Notes under the pieces: model-generated
The model's input: the letters and a program-made list of their open reading frames with translations, nothing else
Database searches by the model: none
Told to the model about the DNA's origin: nothing
Assembly: GCF_003326755.1 (NCBI RefSeq)
Contig: NZ_JPWH01000008.1
Coordinates: forward strand, 1-64,000
Reading direction: 5' to 3'
From: Thalassospira profundimaris
GTDB lineage: Bacteria > Pseudomonadota > Alphaproteobacteria > Rhodospirillales > Thalassospiraceae
Length of the DNA: 64,000 nt
Translations under genes and position numbers: made by a program
Shown here: positions 1 to 9,458 of the stretch, one piece after another
Numbering within the stretch: the first letter of the stretch is position 1
Layout: every line of letters begins with the position of its first letter

Positions 1-93
1 CGGCTACATAGGCCGCCCGCGATACTTTTTGCGGCAATCGTCAACTCCAGTTGAGGGGCCGGTGTCCTTTTGAGGGCTCCGGTACATAATTAC

Positions 94-402
94 ATGGATA
101 GTCAGAACATTCGCATTCGCCTGAAGGCGTTTGACCATCGCGTGCTGGATCAGTCCACGCGCGAGATCGTCAATACGGCGAAGCGCACTGGCGCAGAGGT
201 CCGCGGCCCGATTCCGCTGCCGACCCGCATTGAGAAATACACTGTTCTGCGGTCTCCGCACATTGACAAAAAGTCACGTGAACAGTTCGAAATCCGTACG
301 CACAAGCGTCTTCTCGACATTGTCGACCCGACTCCGCAAACCGTTGATGCTCTGATGAAGCTCGACCTTGCGGCCGGTGTTGATGTCGAGATCAAGCTTT
401 AA
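94..402 (+). CDS. rpsJ: 30S ribosomal protein S10
   Basis: Small-subunit protein of the 30S head, also the NusE component of antitermination complexes. The 102-residue product opens with the family block [12 protein letters not shown] and contains the conserved GPIPLPT loop, with full family length. The ATG at 94 is chosen over an upstream in-frame TTG at 70 because family members begin a few residues before NIRIRL. It is the first gene of the classical S10 operon; the 93 bases before it hold no gene and probably follow tuf outside the window. Confidence 0.95.
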   Translation: MDSQNIRIRLKAFDHRVLDQSTREIVNTAKRTGAEVRGPIPLPTRIEKYTVLRSPHIDKKSREQFEIRTHKRLLDIVDPTPQTVDALMKLDLAAGVDVEIKL

Positions 403-418
403 TCGGGAGTAAGCCGCA

Positions 419-1132
419 ATGCGTAGTGGACTTATTACCCAGAAAGTCGGCATGACCCGCATCTTCACCGATGAGGGTGTGCATATTCCTGTGACCGTTC
501 TGAAGGTTGATAATCTTCAGGTCGTCGCAAACCGTACCAATGATGTCGACGGTTACGTCGCCGTACAGCTGGGTTACGGCAAGGCAAAAGTGAAAAACGT
601 ATCGAAGCCGATGCGCGGTCACTTTGCCAAAGCAAAAGTCGAACCGAAAGCCAAGCTTGCCGAGTTCCGTGTGAGCGAAGATGGCCTGATTGAAGTTGGT
701 GCCGAGCTTTCGGCCGCCCACTTTGTCGAAGGTCAGTTCGTTGACGTGATCGGGACCTCGATCGGTAAGGGTTTTGCCGGTGCGATGAAGCGTCACAACT
801 TCGGTGGTCTGCGTGCGTCGCACGGTGTGTCTGTTTCGCACCGTTCGCATGGTTCCACTGGTCAGTGCCAGGATCCGGGCCGTGTCTTTAAAGGCAAGAA
901 AATGGCCGGTCATCTCGGTGCTGCCCGCGTCACCGTTCAGAGCCTGAAGGTCGTTGCGACCGACGCCGACAAAGGTCTGGTTCTGGTTCACGGTGCTGTT
1001 CCGGGTCATCAGGGCGCCTATGTCCTGGTCAAGGATGCCGTGAAGCGTGCCGCGCCGGAAGGTTTGCCTTTCCCGGCCGCGCTGAAGGGTGCTGCCCCGG
1101 TTGCAGAAGCTGCCGCCGAGGATAAGGAATAA
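419..1132 (+). CDS. rplC: 50S ribosomal protein L3
   Basis: Early-assembling large-subunit protein that reaches toward the peptidyl transferase centre. The 237-residue protein begins with the family start [13 protein letters not shown] and carries the conserved central block [13 protein letters not shown] plus [10 protein letters not shown]; the glutamine in GQ is the residue methylated by PrmB in enterobacteria. It ends in an alanine-rich, acidic tail (about the last 20 residues), typical of alphaproteobacterial L3. The GGGAGT Shine-Dalgarno at 404-409 supports the ATG. It lies 16 bases after rpsJ and 5 bases before rplD. Confidence 0.96.
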   Translation: MRSGLITQKVGMTRIFTDEGVHIPVTVLKVDNLQVVANRTNDVDGYVAVQLGYGKAKVKNVSKPMRGHFAKAKVEPKAKLAEFRVSEDGLIEVGAELSAAHFVEGQFVDVIGTSIGKGFAGAMKRHNFGGLRASHGVSVSHRSHGSTGQCQDPGRVFKGKKMAGHLGAARVTVQSLKVVATDADKGLVLVHGAVPGHQGAYVLVKDAVKRAAPEGLPFPAALKGAAPVAEAAAEDKE

Positions 1133-1137
1133 GCATC

Positions 1138-1758
1138 ATGAAGCTCGACGTATTGAAACTGGACGCTTCCAGCGCCGGCAACATTGATCTTGCAGAAGAG
1201 ATCTTCGGCTTGGAAGTTCGTCGCGACATTCTTCACCGTATGGTGACCTGGCAGTTGGCAAAGCGCCGTGCCGGTACCCATAAGGTCAAAGAAAAAAGCG
1301 AAATCTCTGCGACCACGAAAAAGTTCGTTCGCCAGAAGGGCAGTGGCGGTGCACGTCACGGTTCCCGCAAGGCCGTTCAGTTCCGTGGTGGTGGTGTGGC
1401 GCATGGTCCGCGCGTTCGTGACCATTCGCATGATCTGACCAAGAAATTCCGCAAACTTGCGCTGAAAACCGCTTTGTCGGCCAAGGCGAAAGACGGCAAG
1501 CTTGTCGTTCTCGATAGCGCGGATTTCTCGGAATCGAAAACCAAGGCTCTGGCTGTTGCTTTTGACAAGCTCGGCTGGAAATCGGCACTTATCATCGACG
1601 GTGCTTCGGTCAATGAGGGTTTTGCCCGCGCAGCGCGCAACATCCCGCAGATCGACGTTCTGCCGCAGGTTGGTGCCAACGTCTATGACATCCTGCGCCG
1701 TGACACCCTGGTGCTGACCAAGGGTGCGGTCGAAGCGTTGGAGGCACGTCTCAAATGA
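1138..1758 (+). CDS. rplD: 50S ribosomal protein L4
   Basis: Large-subunit protein lining the peptide exit tunnel; in Escherichia coli it also represses its own operon. The 206-residue protein has the long internal loop that penetrates the rRNA, seen as the basic glycine-rich stretch around residues 60-90 ([12 protein letters not shown], then GGGVAHGP). The stop codon overlaps the ATG of rplW by four bases (ATGA), so the two are probably translationally coupled. Whether autogenous control exists here cannot be seen because the operon leader is outside the window. Confidence 0.96.
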   Translation: MKLDVLKLDASSAGNIDLAEEIFGLEVRRDILHRMVTWQLAKRRAGTHKVKEKSEISATTKKFVRQKGSGGARHGSRKAVQFRGGGVAHGPRVRDHSHDLTKKFRKLALKTALSAKAKDGKLVVLDSADFSESKTKALAVAFDKLGWKSALIIDGASVNEGFARAARNIPQIDVLPQVGANVYDILRRDTLVLTKGAVEALEARLK

Positions 1759-2057
1759 CGATCATCAGCAAAGAGCGGATGTACGAAGTCATCCGCGCCC
1801 CGCATATTACTGAAAAGTCGACGCTGATTTCTGAACACAACGCCGTTGCGTTCAAAGTCGCAATCGACGCCACCAAGCCAGAGATCAAGGCTGCTGTGGA
1901 AGGTCTGTTCGGGGTGAAGGTCAAGGCGGTTAACACCTCAGTGGTGAAAGGCAAGACCAAGCGTTTTCGTGGTACTGCCGGCCGTCGGAGTGATTTCAAG
2001 AAAGCGATGGTGACGCTCGAAGAGGGCCAATCCATCGATGTGACGACGGGAATCTAA
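1755..2057 (+). CDS. rplW: 50S ribosomal protein L23
   Basis: Large-subunit protein at the exit-tunnel rim and docking point for trigger factor and SRP. The 100-residue product has the family features: an N-terminal block APHITEKST, a charged hairpin GKTKRFRG and a hydrophobic C-terminal strand. Start overlaps the rplD stop (ATGA at 1755-1758), which fixes the start and implies coupling. It is followed after four bases by rplB. Confidence 0.96.
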   Translation: MTIISKERMYEVIRAPHITEKSTLISEHNAVAFKVAIDATKPEIKAAVEGLFGVKVKAVNTSVVKGKTKRFRGTAGRRSDFKKAMVTLEEGQSIDVTTGI

Positions 2058-2061
2058 GACA

Positions 2062-2889
2062 ATGGCTTTGAAGAAGTTTAAACCAACATCTCCTGGTCGC
2101 CGTCAGCTGGTTCTTGTCGATCGCTCCGATCTCCACAAGGGCAAGCCGATCAAGGCGCTGACCGAAGGTCTGCGCAAGAAAGGCGGCCGTAACAACGCTG
2201 GTCGTATCACTGCCCGTCGTATCGGTGGTGGTCACAAGCGTCGTTACCGTATTATCGACTTCAAACGGAACAAGTTTGATGTTGTCGGTACGGTCGAACG
2301 TCTGGAATACGATCCGAACCGTACGGCGTTTATCGCCCTGGTTCGTTATTCCGACGACGAACTGGCCTACATCCTCGCACCGCAGCGTCTCGCAGTCGGC
2401 GACCAGATTGTCGCTTCCGACCGCGTGGACATCAAGCCGGGTAATGCCGCACCGCTGAAGAATATTCCGGTCGGTACCATCGTCCATAACGTCGAACTGA
2501 AAGCCGGTAAAGGTGGTCAGGTCGCACGGTCGGCAGGTGCTTATGTGCAGCTCGTCGGTAAGGACCAGGGTTACGCCCAGCTGAAGCTGTCCTCTGGTGA
2601 AGTGCGTTTGGTTCGTGGTGAGTGCATGGCAACGATTGGTGCCGTGTCCAACCAGGACCAGCAAAATACGAATCTTGGTAAAGCTGGCCGTAATCGCTGG
2701 CTTGGCAAGCGTCCGTCGGTTCGTGGTGTTGCCATGAACCCGATCGATCACCCGCATGGTGGTGGTGAAGGTCGTACCTCGGGTGGTCGTCACCCGGTTA
2801 CGCCTTGGGGCAAGCCGACCAAGGGTAAACGCACCCGCTCGAACAAGAAGACTGACGCGCTCATCATGCGCCGTCGTCACAAGAGCTAA
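2062..2889 (+). CDS. rplB: 50S ribosomal protein L2
   Basis: One of the most conserved large-subunit proteins, needed for subunit joining and peptidyl transferase activity. The 275-residue length is normal. The hallmark C-terminal block is present: [13 protein letters not shown] followed by [15 protein letters not shown], containing the conserved histidine implicated in activity in E. coli. The basic N-terminal segment and the central OB-fold and SH3-like regions are intact. Position between rplW and rpsS is the universal S10-operon order. Confidence 0.97.
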   Translation: MALKKFKPTSPGRRQLVLVDRSDLHKGKPIKALTEGLRKKGGRNNAGRITARRIGGGHKRRYRIIDFKRNKFDVVGTVERLEYDPNRTAFIALVRYSDDELAYILAPQRLAVGDQIVASDRVDIKPGNAAPLKNIPVGTIVHNVELKAGKGGQVARSAGAYVQLVGKDQGYAQLKLSSGEVRLVRGECMATIGAVSNQDQQNTNLGKAGRNRWLGKRPSVRGVAMNPIDHPHGGGEGRTSGGRHPVTPWGKPTKGKRTRSNKKTDALIMRRRHKS

Positions 2890-2905
2890 CGGAGGAGGCT
2901 AGACA

Positions 2906-3184
2906 ATGGCGCGTTCCGTTTGGAAGGGCCCGTTTGTAGACGGATACCTTCTTAAGAAAGCCGATACAGTCCGTGCCTCTGGCCGGAATGAGGTAATTAA
3001 GACCTGGTCGCGGCGCTCGACGATTCTGCCGCAGTTTGTGGGCCTCACTTTTGGGGTTTACAATGGCCAGAAGTTTCTTCCGGTACTCGTGACCGAAGAC
3101 ATGATTGGTCACAAGTTCGGTGAATTCTCGCCGACCCGGACCTATTATGGTCATGCGGCCGACAAAAAGGCGAAGAGGAAGTAA
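2906..3184 (+). CDS. rpsS: 30S ribosomal protein S19
   Basis: Small-subunit head protein that forms a complex with S13 near the A-site tRNA. The 92-residue product starts [15 protein letters not shown] and includes the conserved [13 protein letters not shown] and [10 protein letters not shown] blocks. A strong GGAGGAGG Shine-Dalgarno (2891-2898) precedes the ATG. It ends two bases before rplV. Confidence 0.96.
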   Translation: MARSVWKGPFVDGYLLKKADTVRASGRNEVIKTWSRRSTILPQFVGLTFGVYNGQKFLPVLVTEDMIGHKFGEFSPTRTYYGHAADKKAKRK

Positions 3185-3186
3185 CG

Positions 3187-3567
3187 ATGGGTAAGAAAGC
3201 TGACATCCGTCGGCTGGCGGATAACGAGGCTGCGGCTTCGCTCCGGGCAGTACGCATTTCCCCGCGTAAGCTCAACCTCGTCGCCGAGTCGATTCGTGGC
3301 AAGAAGGCAGAAACTGCTTTGGCAGAGCTGACCTTCTCCAACAAGCGTATTTCGAATGACGTCAAGAAGTTGTTGGAATCGGCAATTGCGAATGCCGAAA
3401 ACAACCATCAGCTTGATGTTGACCGTCTGTACGTCAAGGAAGCGACTGTTGGTAAGGCATTTGTGATGAAACGCTGGCGGGCCCGTGCGCGTGGCCGCGT
3501 TGGCAAGATCATCAAGCCGTTCTCCAACATCCGCATCGTTGTTTGCGAACGTGAGGGGGCCGAGTAA
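3187..3567 (+). CDS. rplV: 50S ribosomal protein L22
   Basis: Large-subunit protein whose beta-hairpin helps form the peptide exit tunnel and is a macrolide-resistance site. The 126-residue protein contains the conserved block [17 protein letters not shown] and the hairpin region [11 protein letters not shown]. The TAA stop shares its last A with the ATG of rpsC, so translation is almost certainly coupled. Confidence 0.95.
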   Translation: MGKKADIRRLADNEAAASLRAVRISPRKLNLVAESIRGKKAETALAELTFSNKRISNDVKKLLESAIANAENNHQLDVDRLYVKEATVGKAFVMKRWRARARGRVGKIIKPFSNIRIVVCEREGAE

Positions 3568-4253
3568 TGGGTCAGAAAGTTAATCCGATCGGCCTGCGCG
3601 TTGGCATCAACCGTACCTGGGATTCCCGCTGGTACGCCAACAAGGCTGATTTTGCCGGTCTTCTTCACGAAGACCTGGCAATCCGCAAATTCATCATGGA
3701 GCGCCTGAAACAAGCAGGTGTTGCCAAGGTGGTTATCGAACGTCCTGCGAAGAAAGCCCGGATTTCGATCCACAGCGCCCGTCCGGGTGTTGTGATCGGC
3801 AAGAAGGGCCAGGACATCGAGAAGCTCAAGAATGATCTGCAGAAGCTGGCAAATGCCGAAGTGCAGGTTAACATCATCGAAATCCGCAAGCCGGAAATTG
3901 ATGCCAAGCTGGTCGCTGACAACATTGCCCAGCAGCTTGAGCGCCGCGTTTCCTTCCGTCGCGCCATGAAGCGGTCGGTCCAGAATGCCATGCGCCTTGG
4001 CGCGGGTGGGGTTCGGATCAACGCAGCAGGACGCCTCGGTGGGGCTGAAATTGCTCGTACCGAATGGTATCGTGAAGGTCGGGTTCCGCTGCATACCCTG
4101 CGTGCGGATATCGATTATGGCACTTCGGAAGCTCACACCACCTATGGTGTTTGCGGTCTGAAGGTCTGGATCTTCAAAGGCGAAATCATGGCTCATGATC
4201 CGTTGGCTTCCGAGCGTCGTGCGCTCGAGTCGGCTGGTTCGGGCCGTAAGTAA
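3567..4253 (+). CDS. rpsC: 30S ribosomal protein S3
   Basis: Small-subunit protein at the mRNA entry channel with helicase-like function together with S4 and S5. The 228-residue protein begins [12 protein letters not shown], has a KH-type RNA-binding motif VIGKKGQD at about residues 76-83, and the C-terminal S3 domain with [28 protein letters not shown] content. The start overlaps the rplV stop by one base. A large open frame on the opposite strand over this gene is only a codon-bias shadow. Confidence 0.96.
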   Translation: MGQKVNPIGLRVGINRTWDSRWYANKADFAGLLHEDLAIRKFIMERLKQAGVAKVVIERPAKKARISIHSARPGVVIGKKGQDIEKLKNDLQKLANAEVQVNIIEIRKPEIDAKLVADNIAQQLERRVSFRRAMKRSVQNAMRLGAGGVRINAAGRLGGAEIARTEWYREGRVPLHTLRADIDYGTSEAHTTYGVCGLKVWIFKGEIMAHDPLASERRALESAGSGRK

Positions 4254-4265
4254 GGAGATAGAAAG

Positions 4266-4685
4266 ATGCTTTCTCCGAAACGCACAAAGTTCCGTAAAGC
4301 CCACAAGGGACGCCTTAAAGGCGAAGCAAAAGGCGGTACGGATCTTAATTTCGGCGCTTATGGCTTGAAAGCGTTGGAACCGGAGCGTATAACGGCGCGT
4401 CAGATCGAAGCGGCCCGCCGCGCGATCACCCGTCACATCCGCCGTCAGGGCCGGGTGTGGATCCGCGTCTTTCCGGATCTGCCGGTTTCGCAAAAGCCTG
4501 CTGAGGTTCGTCAGGGTAAAGGTAAGGGTTCTGTCGAATATTGGGCAGCCCGCGTCAAACCCGGCCGGATTATGTTTGAACTTGACGGTGTTCCGCTGGA
4601 TCTTGCACGTCGGGCTTTCGAGCTCGCTTCGGCCAAGTTGCCGATCAAGACCAAGTTTGTCACGCGTCTTGGTGAAGGGGAGTAA
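4266..4685 (+). CDS. rplP: 50S ribosomal protein L16
   Basis: Large-subunit protein at the A-site and peptidyl transferase centre. The 139-residue protein begins [15 protein letters not shown] and retains [13 protein letters not shown] and the [14 protein letters not shown] block that contacts tRNA. The AAGGAGA Shine-Dalgarno (4252-4258) fits the ATG. Length and order between rpsC and rpmC are standard. Confidence 0.96.
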   Translation: MLSPKRTKFRKAHKGRLKGEAKGGTDLNFGAYGLKALEPERITARQIEAARRAITRHIRRQGRVWIRVFPDLPVSQKPAEVRQGKGKGSVEYWAARVKPGRIMFELDGVPLDLARRAFELASAKLPIKTKFVTRLGEGE

Positions 4686-4691
4686 TTGGTG

Positions 4692-4892
4692 ATGAAAGTT
4701 GCTGATCTCCGCGCTAAAAGCGCCGATGAGCTTAAGGAAATGCTGCTCGACCTGCGCAAGGAGTCGTTTAACATGCGGTTCCAGCAGGCGACCGGGCAGT
4801 TCGAAAATACTGCGCGGGTCCGTCAGGTCCGTCGTGATATTGCCCGCATCAAAACCCTTCTCGGAAACGAGAAGGGTGCGAGCGCGGCCTAA
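4692..4892 (+). CDS. rpmC: 50S ribosomal protein L29
   Basis: Small helical-hairpin protein near the exit tunnel. Three consecutive possible starts exist, TTG 4686, GTG 4689 and ATG 4692. I chose the ATG, which gives the usual 66-residue protein ([14 protein letters not shown]) and an adequate distance from the GGGGAG at about 4676-4681. The family motif [24 protein letters not shown] is recognisable. Confidence 0.93.
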   Translation: MKVADLRAKSADELKEMLLDLRKESFNMRFQQATGQFENTARVRQVRRDIARIKTLLGNEKGASAA

Positions 4893-4918
4893 CAGGACAC
4901 GCATAGGAGTTAAGACAC

Positions 4919-5152
4919 ATGCCGAGGCGTGTATTGCAGGGGACAGTCGTTTCGACCAAAAACGACAAGACTGTGGTGGTCCGTGTGGAACGCCAGGTCA
5001 TGCACCCGCTGTATAAAAAGTACGTGCGCAAGTCGAAGAAATTCCACGCGCATGATGAAGAGAACCGCTTCAAGACGGGTGACGTCGTTCGTATTCGCGA
5101 ATGCCGGCCGATCTCGAAATTGAAGTCCTGGGAAGTAGTGGTCGAGGAGTGA
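4919..5152 (+). CDS. rpsQ: 30S ribosomal protein S17
   Basis: OB-fold small-subunit protein that stabilises 16S rRNA. The 77-residue product has the conserved core [25 protein letters not shown] and [24 protein letters not shown] (4905-4911) precedes the ATG. Typical gene order between rpmC and rplN. Confidence 0.95.
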   Translation: MPRRVLQGTVVSTKNDKTVVVRVERQVMHPLYKKYVRKSKKFHAHDEENRFKTGDVVRIRECRPISKLKSWEVVVEE

Positions 5153-5186
5153 GTCCTCAGCCCAATTATAGTCAAGGGGTAAACCC

Positions 5187-5555
5187 ATGATCCAGATGCA
5201 GTCCAATCTGGACGTCGCCGACAACAGCGGCGCTCGCCGTGTCCAGTGCATCAAGGTGCTGGGCGGCTCGAAGCGTAAAACCGCCAATGTTGGTGATGTT
5301 ATCGTGGTTTCCGTCAAGGAAGCCATCCCGCGCGGTCGTGTTAAGAAGGGTGCAGTCCACAAGGCTGTTATCGTTCGGACCGCAAAGGAAATTCGCCGCT
5401 CTGACGGGTCTGCGATCCGTTTCGACCGTAACGCTGCCGTGTTGATCAACAACAATGGCGAGCCGATCGGTACGCGTATTTTTGGCCCGGTAACCCGTGA
5501 ACTGCGTTCGCGTGGCTACATGAAGATCATTTCGCTCGCTCCGGAGGTGCTGTAA
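5187..5555 (+). CDS. rplN: 50S ribosomal protein L14
   Basis: Large-subunit protein at the subunit interface (bridge B8) and binding site of the silencing factor RsfS. The 122-residue length is exact for the family. Conserved blocks are [29 protein letters not shown] and the C-terminal [10 protein letters not shown]. Its final A base is shared with the rplX start codon (TAATG), implying translational coupling. Confidence 0.96.
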   Translation: MIQMQSNLDVADNSGARRVQCIKVLGGSKRKTANVGDVIVVSVKEAIPRGRVKKGAVHKAVIVRTAKEIRRSDGSAIRFDRNAAVLINNNGEPIGTRIFGPVTRELRSRGYMKIISLAPEVL

Positions 5556-5872
5556 TGGCTGCCAAGATTAAAAAGGGTGATCGCGTTATTGTTCTGACGG
5601 GCAAAGACAAGGGTAAAACCGGCGAAGTCATCGCCGCTTTCCCGGCCGAAGACAAGGTTGTGGTCCAGGGCGTAAACATGGTGAAACGTCACCAGCGTGC
5701 GTCTGGCGCCGATACCGGCGGCATCGTCGAGAAGGAAGCGAAAATTGCCGTTTCCAACGTCGCGATTGTTGATCCTAAAGAAAACAAGCCGACCCGCGTC
5801 GGTTTCAAGACCCTCGATGATGGTCGCAAGGTTCGCGTTGCGAAGCTCAGCGGCGAAGTCATCGACAACTGA
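5555..5872 (+). CDS. rplX: 50S ribosomal protein L24
   Basis: Assembly-initiator protein of the 50S subunit. The 105-residue product carries an N-terminal KOW motif (about residues 4-30, [19 protein letters not shown]) and the conserved GGIVEKEA segment. Its start overlaps the rplN stop by one base. Followed after 11 bases by rplE. Confidence 0.96.
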   Translation: MAAKIKKGDRVIVLTGKDKGKTGEVIAAFPAEDKVVVQGVNMVKRHQRASGADTGGIVEKEAKIAVSNVAIVDPKENKPTRVGFKTLDDGRKVRVAKLSGEVIDN

Positions 5873-5883
5873 GGGACGGAAAA

Positions 5884-6423
5884 ATGACGCGCCTGCGCGA
5901 ACATTATAACTCAGTGGTGCGTGATGCACTCCAGAAAGAATTCTCTTACGAGAATGTCATGGAGATTCCGCGCCTCGAAAAGATCGTGATCAATATGGGT
6001 GTCGGCGACGCCACCCAGGATCGCAAAAAGCTGGAAGGTGCAGCTGCGGACCTCGCAGCCATCACCGGTCAGAAGCCGGTCTTCACCAAGGCGAAAAAGT
6101 CGGTTGCGGCTTTCAAGCTGCGTGAAGGCATGAACATCGGTTGTAAAGTGACCCTGCGTCGCGACCGCATGTTTGAATTTTTGGATCGTCTGGTGACGAT
6201 CGCGCTGCCGCGCGTTCGTGACTTCCGCGGTCTGAACAAGAAATCCTTTGATGGTCGCGGCAATTTTGCCATGGGCCTCAAGGAGCAGTTTGTTTTTCCT
6301 GAAGTCGAATACGACAAAGTCGATTCGGTCCGCGGGATGGACATTATCATTTGTACCACGGCTAAGTCCGACAACGAAGCTCTGGCCCTTCTCAAGGGTT
6401 TTGATCTTCCGTTCGGAAACTAA
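5884..6423 (+). CDS. rplE: 50S ribosomal protein L5
   Basis: 5S rRNA-binding protein of the central protuberance that contacts P-site tRNA. The 179-residue protein has the family blocks [40 protein letters not shown] and [23 protein letters not shown] lies seven bases before the ATG. Length and position between rplX and rpsN are standard. Confidence 0.96.
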   Translation: MTRLREHYNSVVRDALQKEFSYENVMEIPRLEKIVINMGVGDATQDRKKLEGAAADLAAITGQKPVFTKAKKSVAAFKLREGMNIGCKVTLRRDRMFEFLDRLVTIALPRVRDFRGLNKKSFDGRGNFAMGLKEQFVFPEVEYDKVDSVRGMDIIICTTAKSDNEALALLKGFDLPFGN

Positions 6424-6436
6424 CGGAGGTTGGCCA

Positions 6437-6742
6437 ATGGCCAAGAAAAGTGCTGTTCAGCGCGAACTTAAACGTGAGCGTCTGGCAAAGCAGTATGCCA
6501 AAAAGCGTGCTGCCCTGAAATCGATCATCGCCGATCGCGAGACTTCCTTTGAAGATCGTGTTGTAGCCGTGATGAAACTTGCCCAGCTGCCGCGCAATTC
6601 GGCACGGAACCGTCAGCGTATTCGCTGCGCGGTTTCCGGTCGCCCGCGTGGGGTCTATCGTAAATTCCGCCTGTCCCGTATCGCCCTGCGTGAGCTTGCT
6701 TCGCGCGGTCAGATTCCGGGCATGGTGAAGTCCAGCTGGTAA
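6437..6742 (+). CDS. rpsN: 30S ribosomal protein S14, zinc-independent form
   Basis: Small-subunit head protein. The 101-residue product (start AKKSAVQRE) is the long C-minus form: the block [10 protein letters not shown] replaces the CxxC pairs of the zinc-binding paralogue. The frame stays open upstream to about 6248 inside rplE, but the ATG at 6437 is preceded by ACGGAGG at 6424-6429 and matches the family start. Lies 13 bases after rplE and 12 before rpsH. Confidence 0.95.
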   Translation: MAKKSAVQRELKRERLAKQYAKKRAALKSIIADRETSFEDRVVAVMKLAQLPRNSARNRQRIRCAVSGRPRGVYRKFRLSRIALRELASRGQIPGMVKSSW

Positions 6743-6754
6743 GGAGGACATCAC

Positions 6755-7153
6755 ATGTCTATGACTGATCCCGTAGGCGATATGCTCACGCGTATCCGCA
6801 ACGGTCAGCGCGTTGGCAAGTCCAGCGTTGTCTCGCCGGCTTCCAAGCTGCGTCTTGGCGTTCTGGACGTGCTCCAGCGCGAAGGTTTTATTCGTGGCTA
6901 TTCTGTCAGTGAAATTCGCAAGGGCGTCAGCGAGATTGCCATTGAACTCAAATATTTTGAAGGCAATGGCGTAATCAAGCAGATCGACCGCGTCTCGACC
7001 CCGGGTCGTCGTGTATATTCGAAGATCAAAGATCTTCCGAAGGTATATAACGGTCTCGGTATCGCAGTTCTTTCGACTCCGAAGGGTGTTCTTTCGGATC
7101 AGGAAGCTCGCGAGCAAAATGTCGGCGGCGAAATCCTCTGCAAGGTATTCTAA
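6755..7153 (+). CDS. rpsH: 30S ribosomal protein S8
   Basis: Central-domain 16S rRNA-binding protein; in E. coli it is the autogenous repressor of the spc operon. The 132-residue product begins [16 protein letters not shown] and ends with the conserved block [29 protein letters not shown] (6741-6747) supports the start. I did not identify an S8-like operator around rplE. Confidence 0.96.
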   Translation: MSMTDPVGDMLTRIRNGQRVGKSSVVSPASKLRLGVLDVLQREGFIRGYSVSEIRKGVSEIAIELKYFEGNGVIKQIDRVSTPGRRVYSKIKDLPKVYNGLGIAVLSTPKGVLSDQEAREQNVGGEILCKVF

Positions 7154-7167
7154 GGAGAGGGCCAACG

Positions 7168-7701
7168 ATGTCGCGAGTAGGAAAAAATCCGGTGGCTGTG
7201 CCTAACGGCGTAACCATCAACCTGACCGAAGCAGCAATCAGTGCAAAGGGCAAGCTCGGTGAGCTCAGCCTGAACCTGACCTCGGACGTAACCGTTACCC
7301 AGGAAGACAATCAGATCTGGGTAAAGCCGAACAATGACGGCAAGCGCGCCCGCGCGCTTTGGGGAACCACCCGTGCCAACATCGCCAATCTTGTGGCTGG
7401 TGTCTCGGAAGGTTTCACCAAGAAGCTGGAAATTACCGGTGTCGGTTATCGTGCGCAGGTCCAGGGCAACAAACTGGTTCTGCAGCTTGGTTTTTCGCAT
7501 GATGTGGAAATGGACATTCCGTCCGGTCTTTCCGTCGTTGCCGAAAAGCCGACCCTTATCGCCATTTCTGGCGCAGATAAACAGCTCGTTGGTCAGTTTG
7601 CGGCAAATGCCCGCGGCTGGCGCGGTCCGGAGCCTTACAAAGGCAAGGGTGTCCGTTACGAAGGCGAGTATATCTTGCGCAAAGAAGGCAAGAAGAAGTA
7701 A
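7168..7701 (+). CDS. rplF: 50S ribosomal protein L6
   Basis: Two-domain protein near the GTPase-associated centre. The 177-residue product starts [14 protein letters not shown] and has the signature region [14 protein letters not shown] near the C-terminus followed by a lysine-rich end. AAGGAGAGG precedes the start by a normal spacing. Gene order rpsH-rplF-rplR is standard. Confidence 0.96.
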   Translation: MSRVGKNPVAVPNGVTINLTEAAISAKGKLGELSLNLTSDVTVTQEDNQIWVKPNNDGKRARALWGTTRANIANLVAGVSEGFTKKLEITGVGYRAQVQGNKLVLQLGFSHDVEMDIPSGLSVVAEKPTLIAISGADKQLVGQFAANARGWRGPEPYKGKGVRYEGEYILRKEGKKK

Positions 7702-7712
7702 GGACTGGCACG

Positions 7713-8060
7713 ATGAACAACGCGAGAAAACTTTTCGAACGTCGCAAACGCCGCGTTCGTTTTGCGATCCGCCAGAAAGCGGCCGGTCGCCCGCGCCTCA
7801 GCGTGCACCGTTCCAACGCACATATCTATGCTCAGATCATCGACGATCTCGCTGGCAAAACCATTGCCTACGCGTCGTCAGCAGAGAATGGTGCGAAGGG
7901 CGGTAACGCCGAAGCTGCTGCGCTTGTCGGTAAAGCCATTGCCGAACGTGCTGTTGCCGCTGGTGTAAAAACGGTCGTTTTCGATCGTGGCGGGTATTTG
8001 TTCCATGGCCGGGTGAAAGCTCTGGCCGATGCCGCCCGTGAGGGCGGTCTGGACTTCTAA
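7713..8060 (+). CDS. rplR: 50S ribosomal protein L18
   Basis: 5S rRNA-binding protein of the central protuberance. The 115-residue product has [36 protein letters not shown] N-terminal content, the block VGKAIAERA and the C-terminal [26 protein letters not shown] typical of L18. An AAGGA lies before the ATG. Spacing to both neighbours is about 11 bases. Confidence 0.96.
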   Translation: MNNARKLFERRKRRVRFAIRQKAAGRPRLSVHRSNAHIYAQIIDDLAGKTIAYASSAENGAKGGNAEAAALVGKAIAERAVAAGVKTVVFDRGGYLFHGRVKALADAAREGGLDF

Positions 8061-8071
8061 GGAGCACGACC

Positions 8072-8659
8072 ATGGCACGTAATCAAAATCAGCCGCAGCA
8101 GGCGCCGAAAAACCGTGAAGAGACCGAACTCGTCGACAAGCTGGTTGGTATCAACCGCGTCGCGAAAGTGGTCAAAGGCGGTCGTCGCTTTGCTTTCTCC
8201 GCAATGGTTGTTGTTGGTGATCAGCGCGGTCGCGTCGGTTACGGCACGGGTAAAGCCCGTGAAGTTCCCGAAGCCATCCGCAAGGCCACCGAAGCAGCCA
8301 AGCGCAACATGATCCGCGTTCCGTTGCGCGAAGGTCGTACCCTGCATCATGACATCAATGGTCATTTCGGTGCAGGTCGCGTTCTCCTTCGTTCGGCTCC
8401 GGCCGGTACCGGTATTATTGCCGGTGGTGCAATGCGCGCAGTGTTTGAAACGATGGGTGTTCAGGACGTGGTTGCCAAGTGCACCGGGACGAACAACCCG
8501 CACAACGTCATCCGTGCAACCCTCGACGCTCTGGTCAATGGCGCTTCCCCGCGCCAGGTCGCGGCCAAGCGCGGTCTGAAGGTTGGCGATATCGTTGCCC
8601 GTCGCGACAGCGGTTCGGCTGCAGCCAATGCTGCATCTGCCGCCCTCGAAAAGGAGTAA
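8072..8659 (+). CDS. rpsE: 30S ribosomal protein S5
   Basis: Small-subunit protein at the mRNA channel involved in decoding accuracy. The 195-residue protein includes an alphaproteobacterial N-terminal extension (about 20 residues, Q- and E-rich), then the S5 double-stranded-RNA-binding fold with [15 protein letters not shown] and [15 protein letters not shown], and the C-terminal domain with [15 protein letters not shown]. The C-terminus is alanine-rich. Confidence 0.96.
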   Translation: MARNQNQPQQAPKNREETELVDKLVGINRVAKVVKGGRRFAFSAMVVVGDQRGRVGYGTGKAREVPEAIRKATEAAKRNMIRVPLREGRTLHHDINGHFGAGRVLLRSAPAGTGIIAGGAMRAVFETMGVQDVVAKCTGTNNPHNVIRATLDALVNGASPRQVAAKRGLKVGDIVARRDSGSAAANAASAALEKE

Positions 8660-8665
8660 TTCGAT

Positions 8666-8860
8666 ATGGCTGCTGGCAAAAAAGCGACCGTTCGTGTTAC
8701 CCAGACCGGGTCGCCGATTGGACGTCCGGCAGACCAGCGTGCAACGCTGGTCGGTCTTGGTCTCAACAAGATGCACCGGACTCGTGAGCTGGAAGATACT
8801 CCGGCTGTTCGCGGAATGATCGCCAAGGTCAAGCACCTCGTCCGTGTGGACGAGGCCTGA
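8666..8860 (+). CDS. rpmD: 50S ribosomal protein L30
   Basis: Small large-subunit protein of 64 residues with the family blocks [36 protein letters not shown] and a C-terminal KVKHLVRV. An AAGGAG precedes the ATG at normal spacing, inside the end of rpsE. Lies between rpsE and rplO as in most proteobacteria. Confidence 0.95.
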   Translation: MAAGKKATVRVTQTGSPIGRPADQRATLVGLGLNKMHRTRELEDTPAVRGMIAKVKHLVRVDEA

Positions 8861-8888
8861 TTGGCCCAGATCGAAAAGGTGTTGATTG

Positions 8889-9377
8889 ATGAAACTCAAC
8901 GAACTTGCTGATAACCCGGGTGCCCGCAAAGCGCGTACCCGTGTTGGTCGCGGCATTGGTTCGGGCAAAGGCAAAACTTCTGGCGCAGGTCAGAAGGGTC
9001 AGAAGTCCCGTTCCGGCGTAGCGATTTACGGTTTTGAAGGCGGGCAGATGCCGATTTATCGCCGCCTTCCGAAGCGTGGCTTTAAAAACCCGTTCCGCAA
9101 GGAATATGGCGTGGTGAATCTTGGTACCCTTCAGACCGCTGTTGATAACGGCGTTCTTGAAGAAGGTGCAAATGTCACCATTGCTGTTCTTGTGGAAAAA
9201 GGCCTGGCCCGTCCGCAGAAAGACGGCCTGCGTCTGCTCGGTAAGGGCGAACTCAAGGCGAAACTCGCCATCGAGATCACCGGTGCTTCCAAGTCGGCTA
9301 TCGAAGCCGTCGAGAAAGCCGGTGGGTCGGTAACGGTTCTGGCTCCGGCTGCGGCCGAAGCAGAAACCGCAGAGTAA
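8889..9377 (+). CDS. rplO: 50S ribosomal protein L15
   Basis: Late-assembly large-subunit protein. The 162-residue product has the glycine-rich N-terminal arm ([24 protein letters not shown] region, residues about 18-42) and the family block [18 protein letters not shown]. The ATG at 8889 is preferred over an in-frame TTG three bases upstream. The C-terminus is an alanine/glutamate tail. An intergenic hairpin follows before secY. Confidence 0.95.
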   Translation: MKLNELADNPGARKARTRVGRGIGSGKGKTSGAGQKGQKSRSGVAIYGFEGGQMPIYRRLPKRGFKNPFRKEYGVVNLGTLQTAVDNGVLEEGANVTIAVLVEKGLARPQKDGLRLLGKGELKAKLAIEITGASKSAIEAVEKAGGSVTVLAPAAAEAETAE

Positions 9378-9393
9378 GCCTCTGTAACGACGC

Positions 9394-9430
9394 GAGGGTC
9401 CGGTTCCATCTTGCATGGGCCCGGACCCTC
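9394..9430 (+). terminator. GC-rich hairpin between rplO and secY (attenuator-like)
   Basis: A perfect 10-bp inverted repeat, GAGGGTCCGG at 9394-9403 and CCGGACCCTC at 9421-9430, encloses a 17-base loop and is followed by CGGTTTTAG. The uridine run is short, so this is at best a partial terminator; it could instead be an mRNA processing or stabilising structure that separates secY output from the ribosomal proteins. Confidence 0.5.
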
Positions 9431-9458
9431 CGGTTTTAGTGTATTGGGAGATGAGTGC

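Noticed and set aside
3408-4904. Open frame of 498 codons on the minus strand across rplV-rpmC
   Set aside because: It is antisense to four certain ribosomal genes, has no recognisable domains and reflects codon bias of the plus-strand genes.
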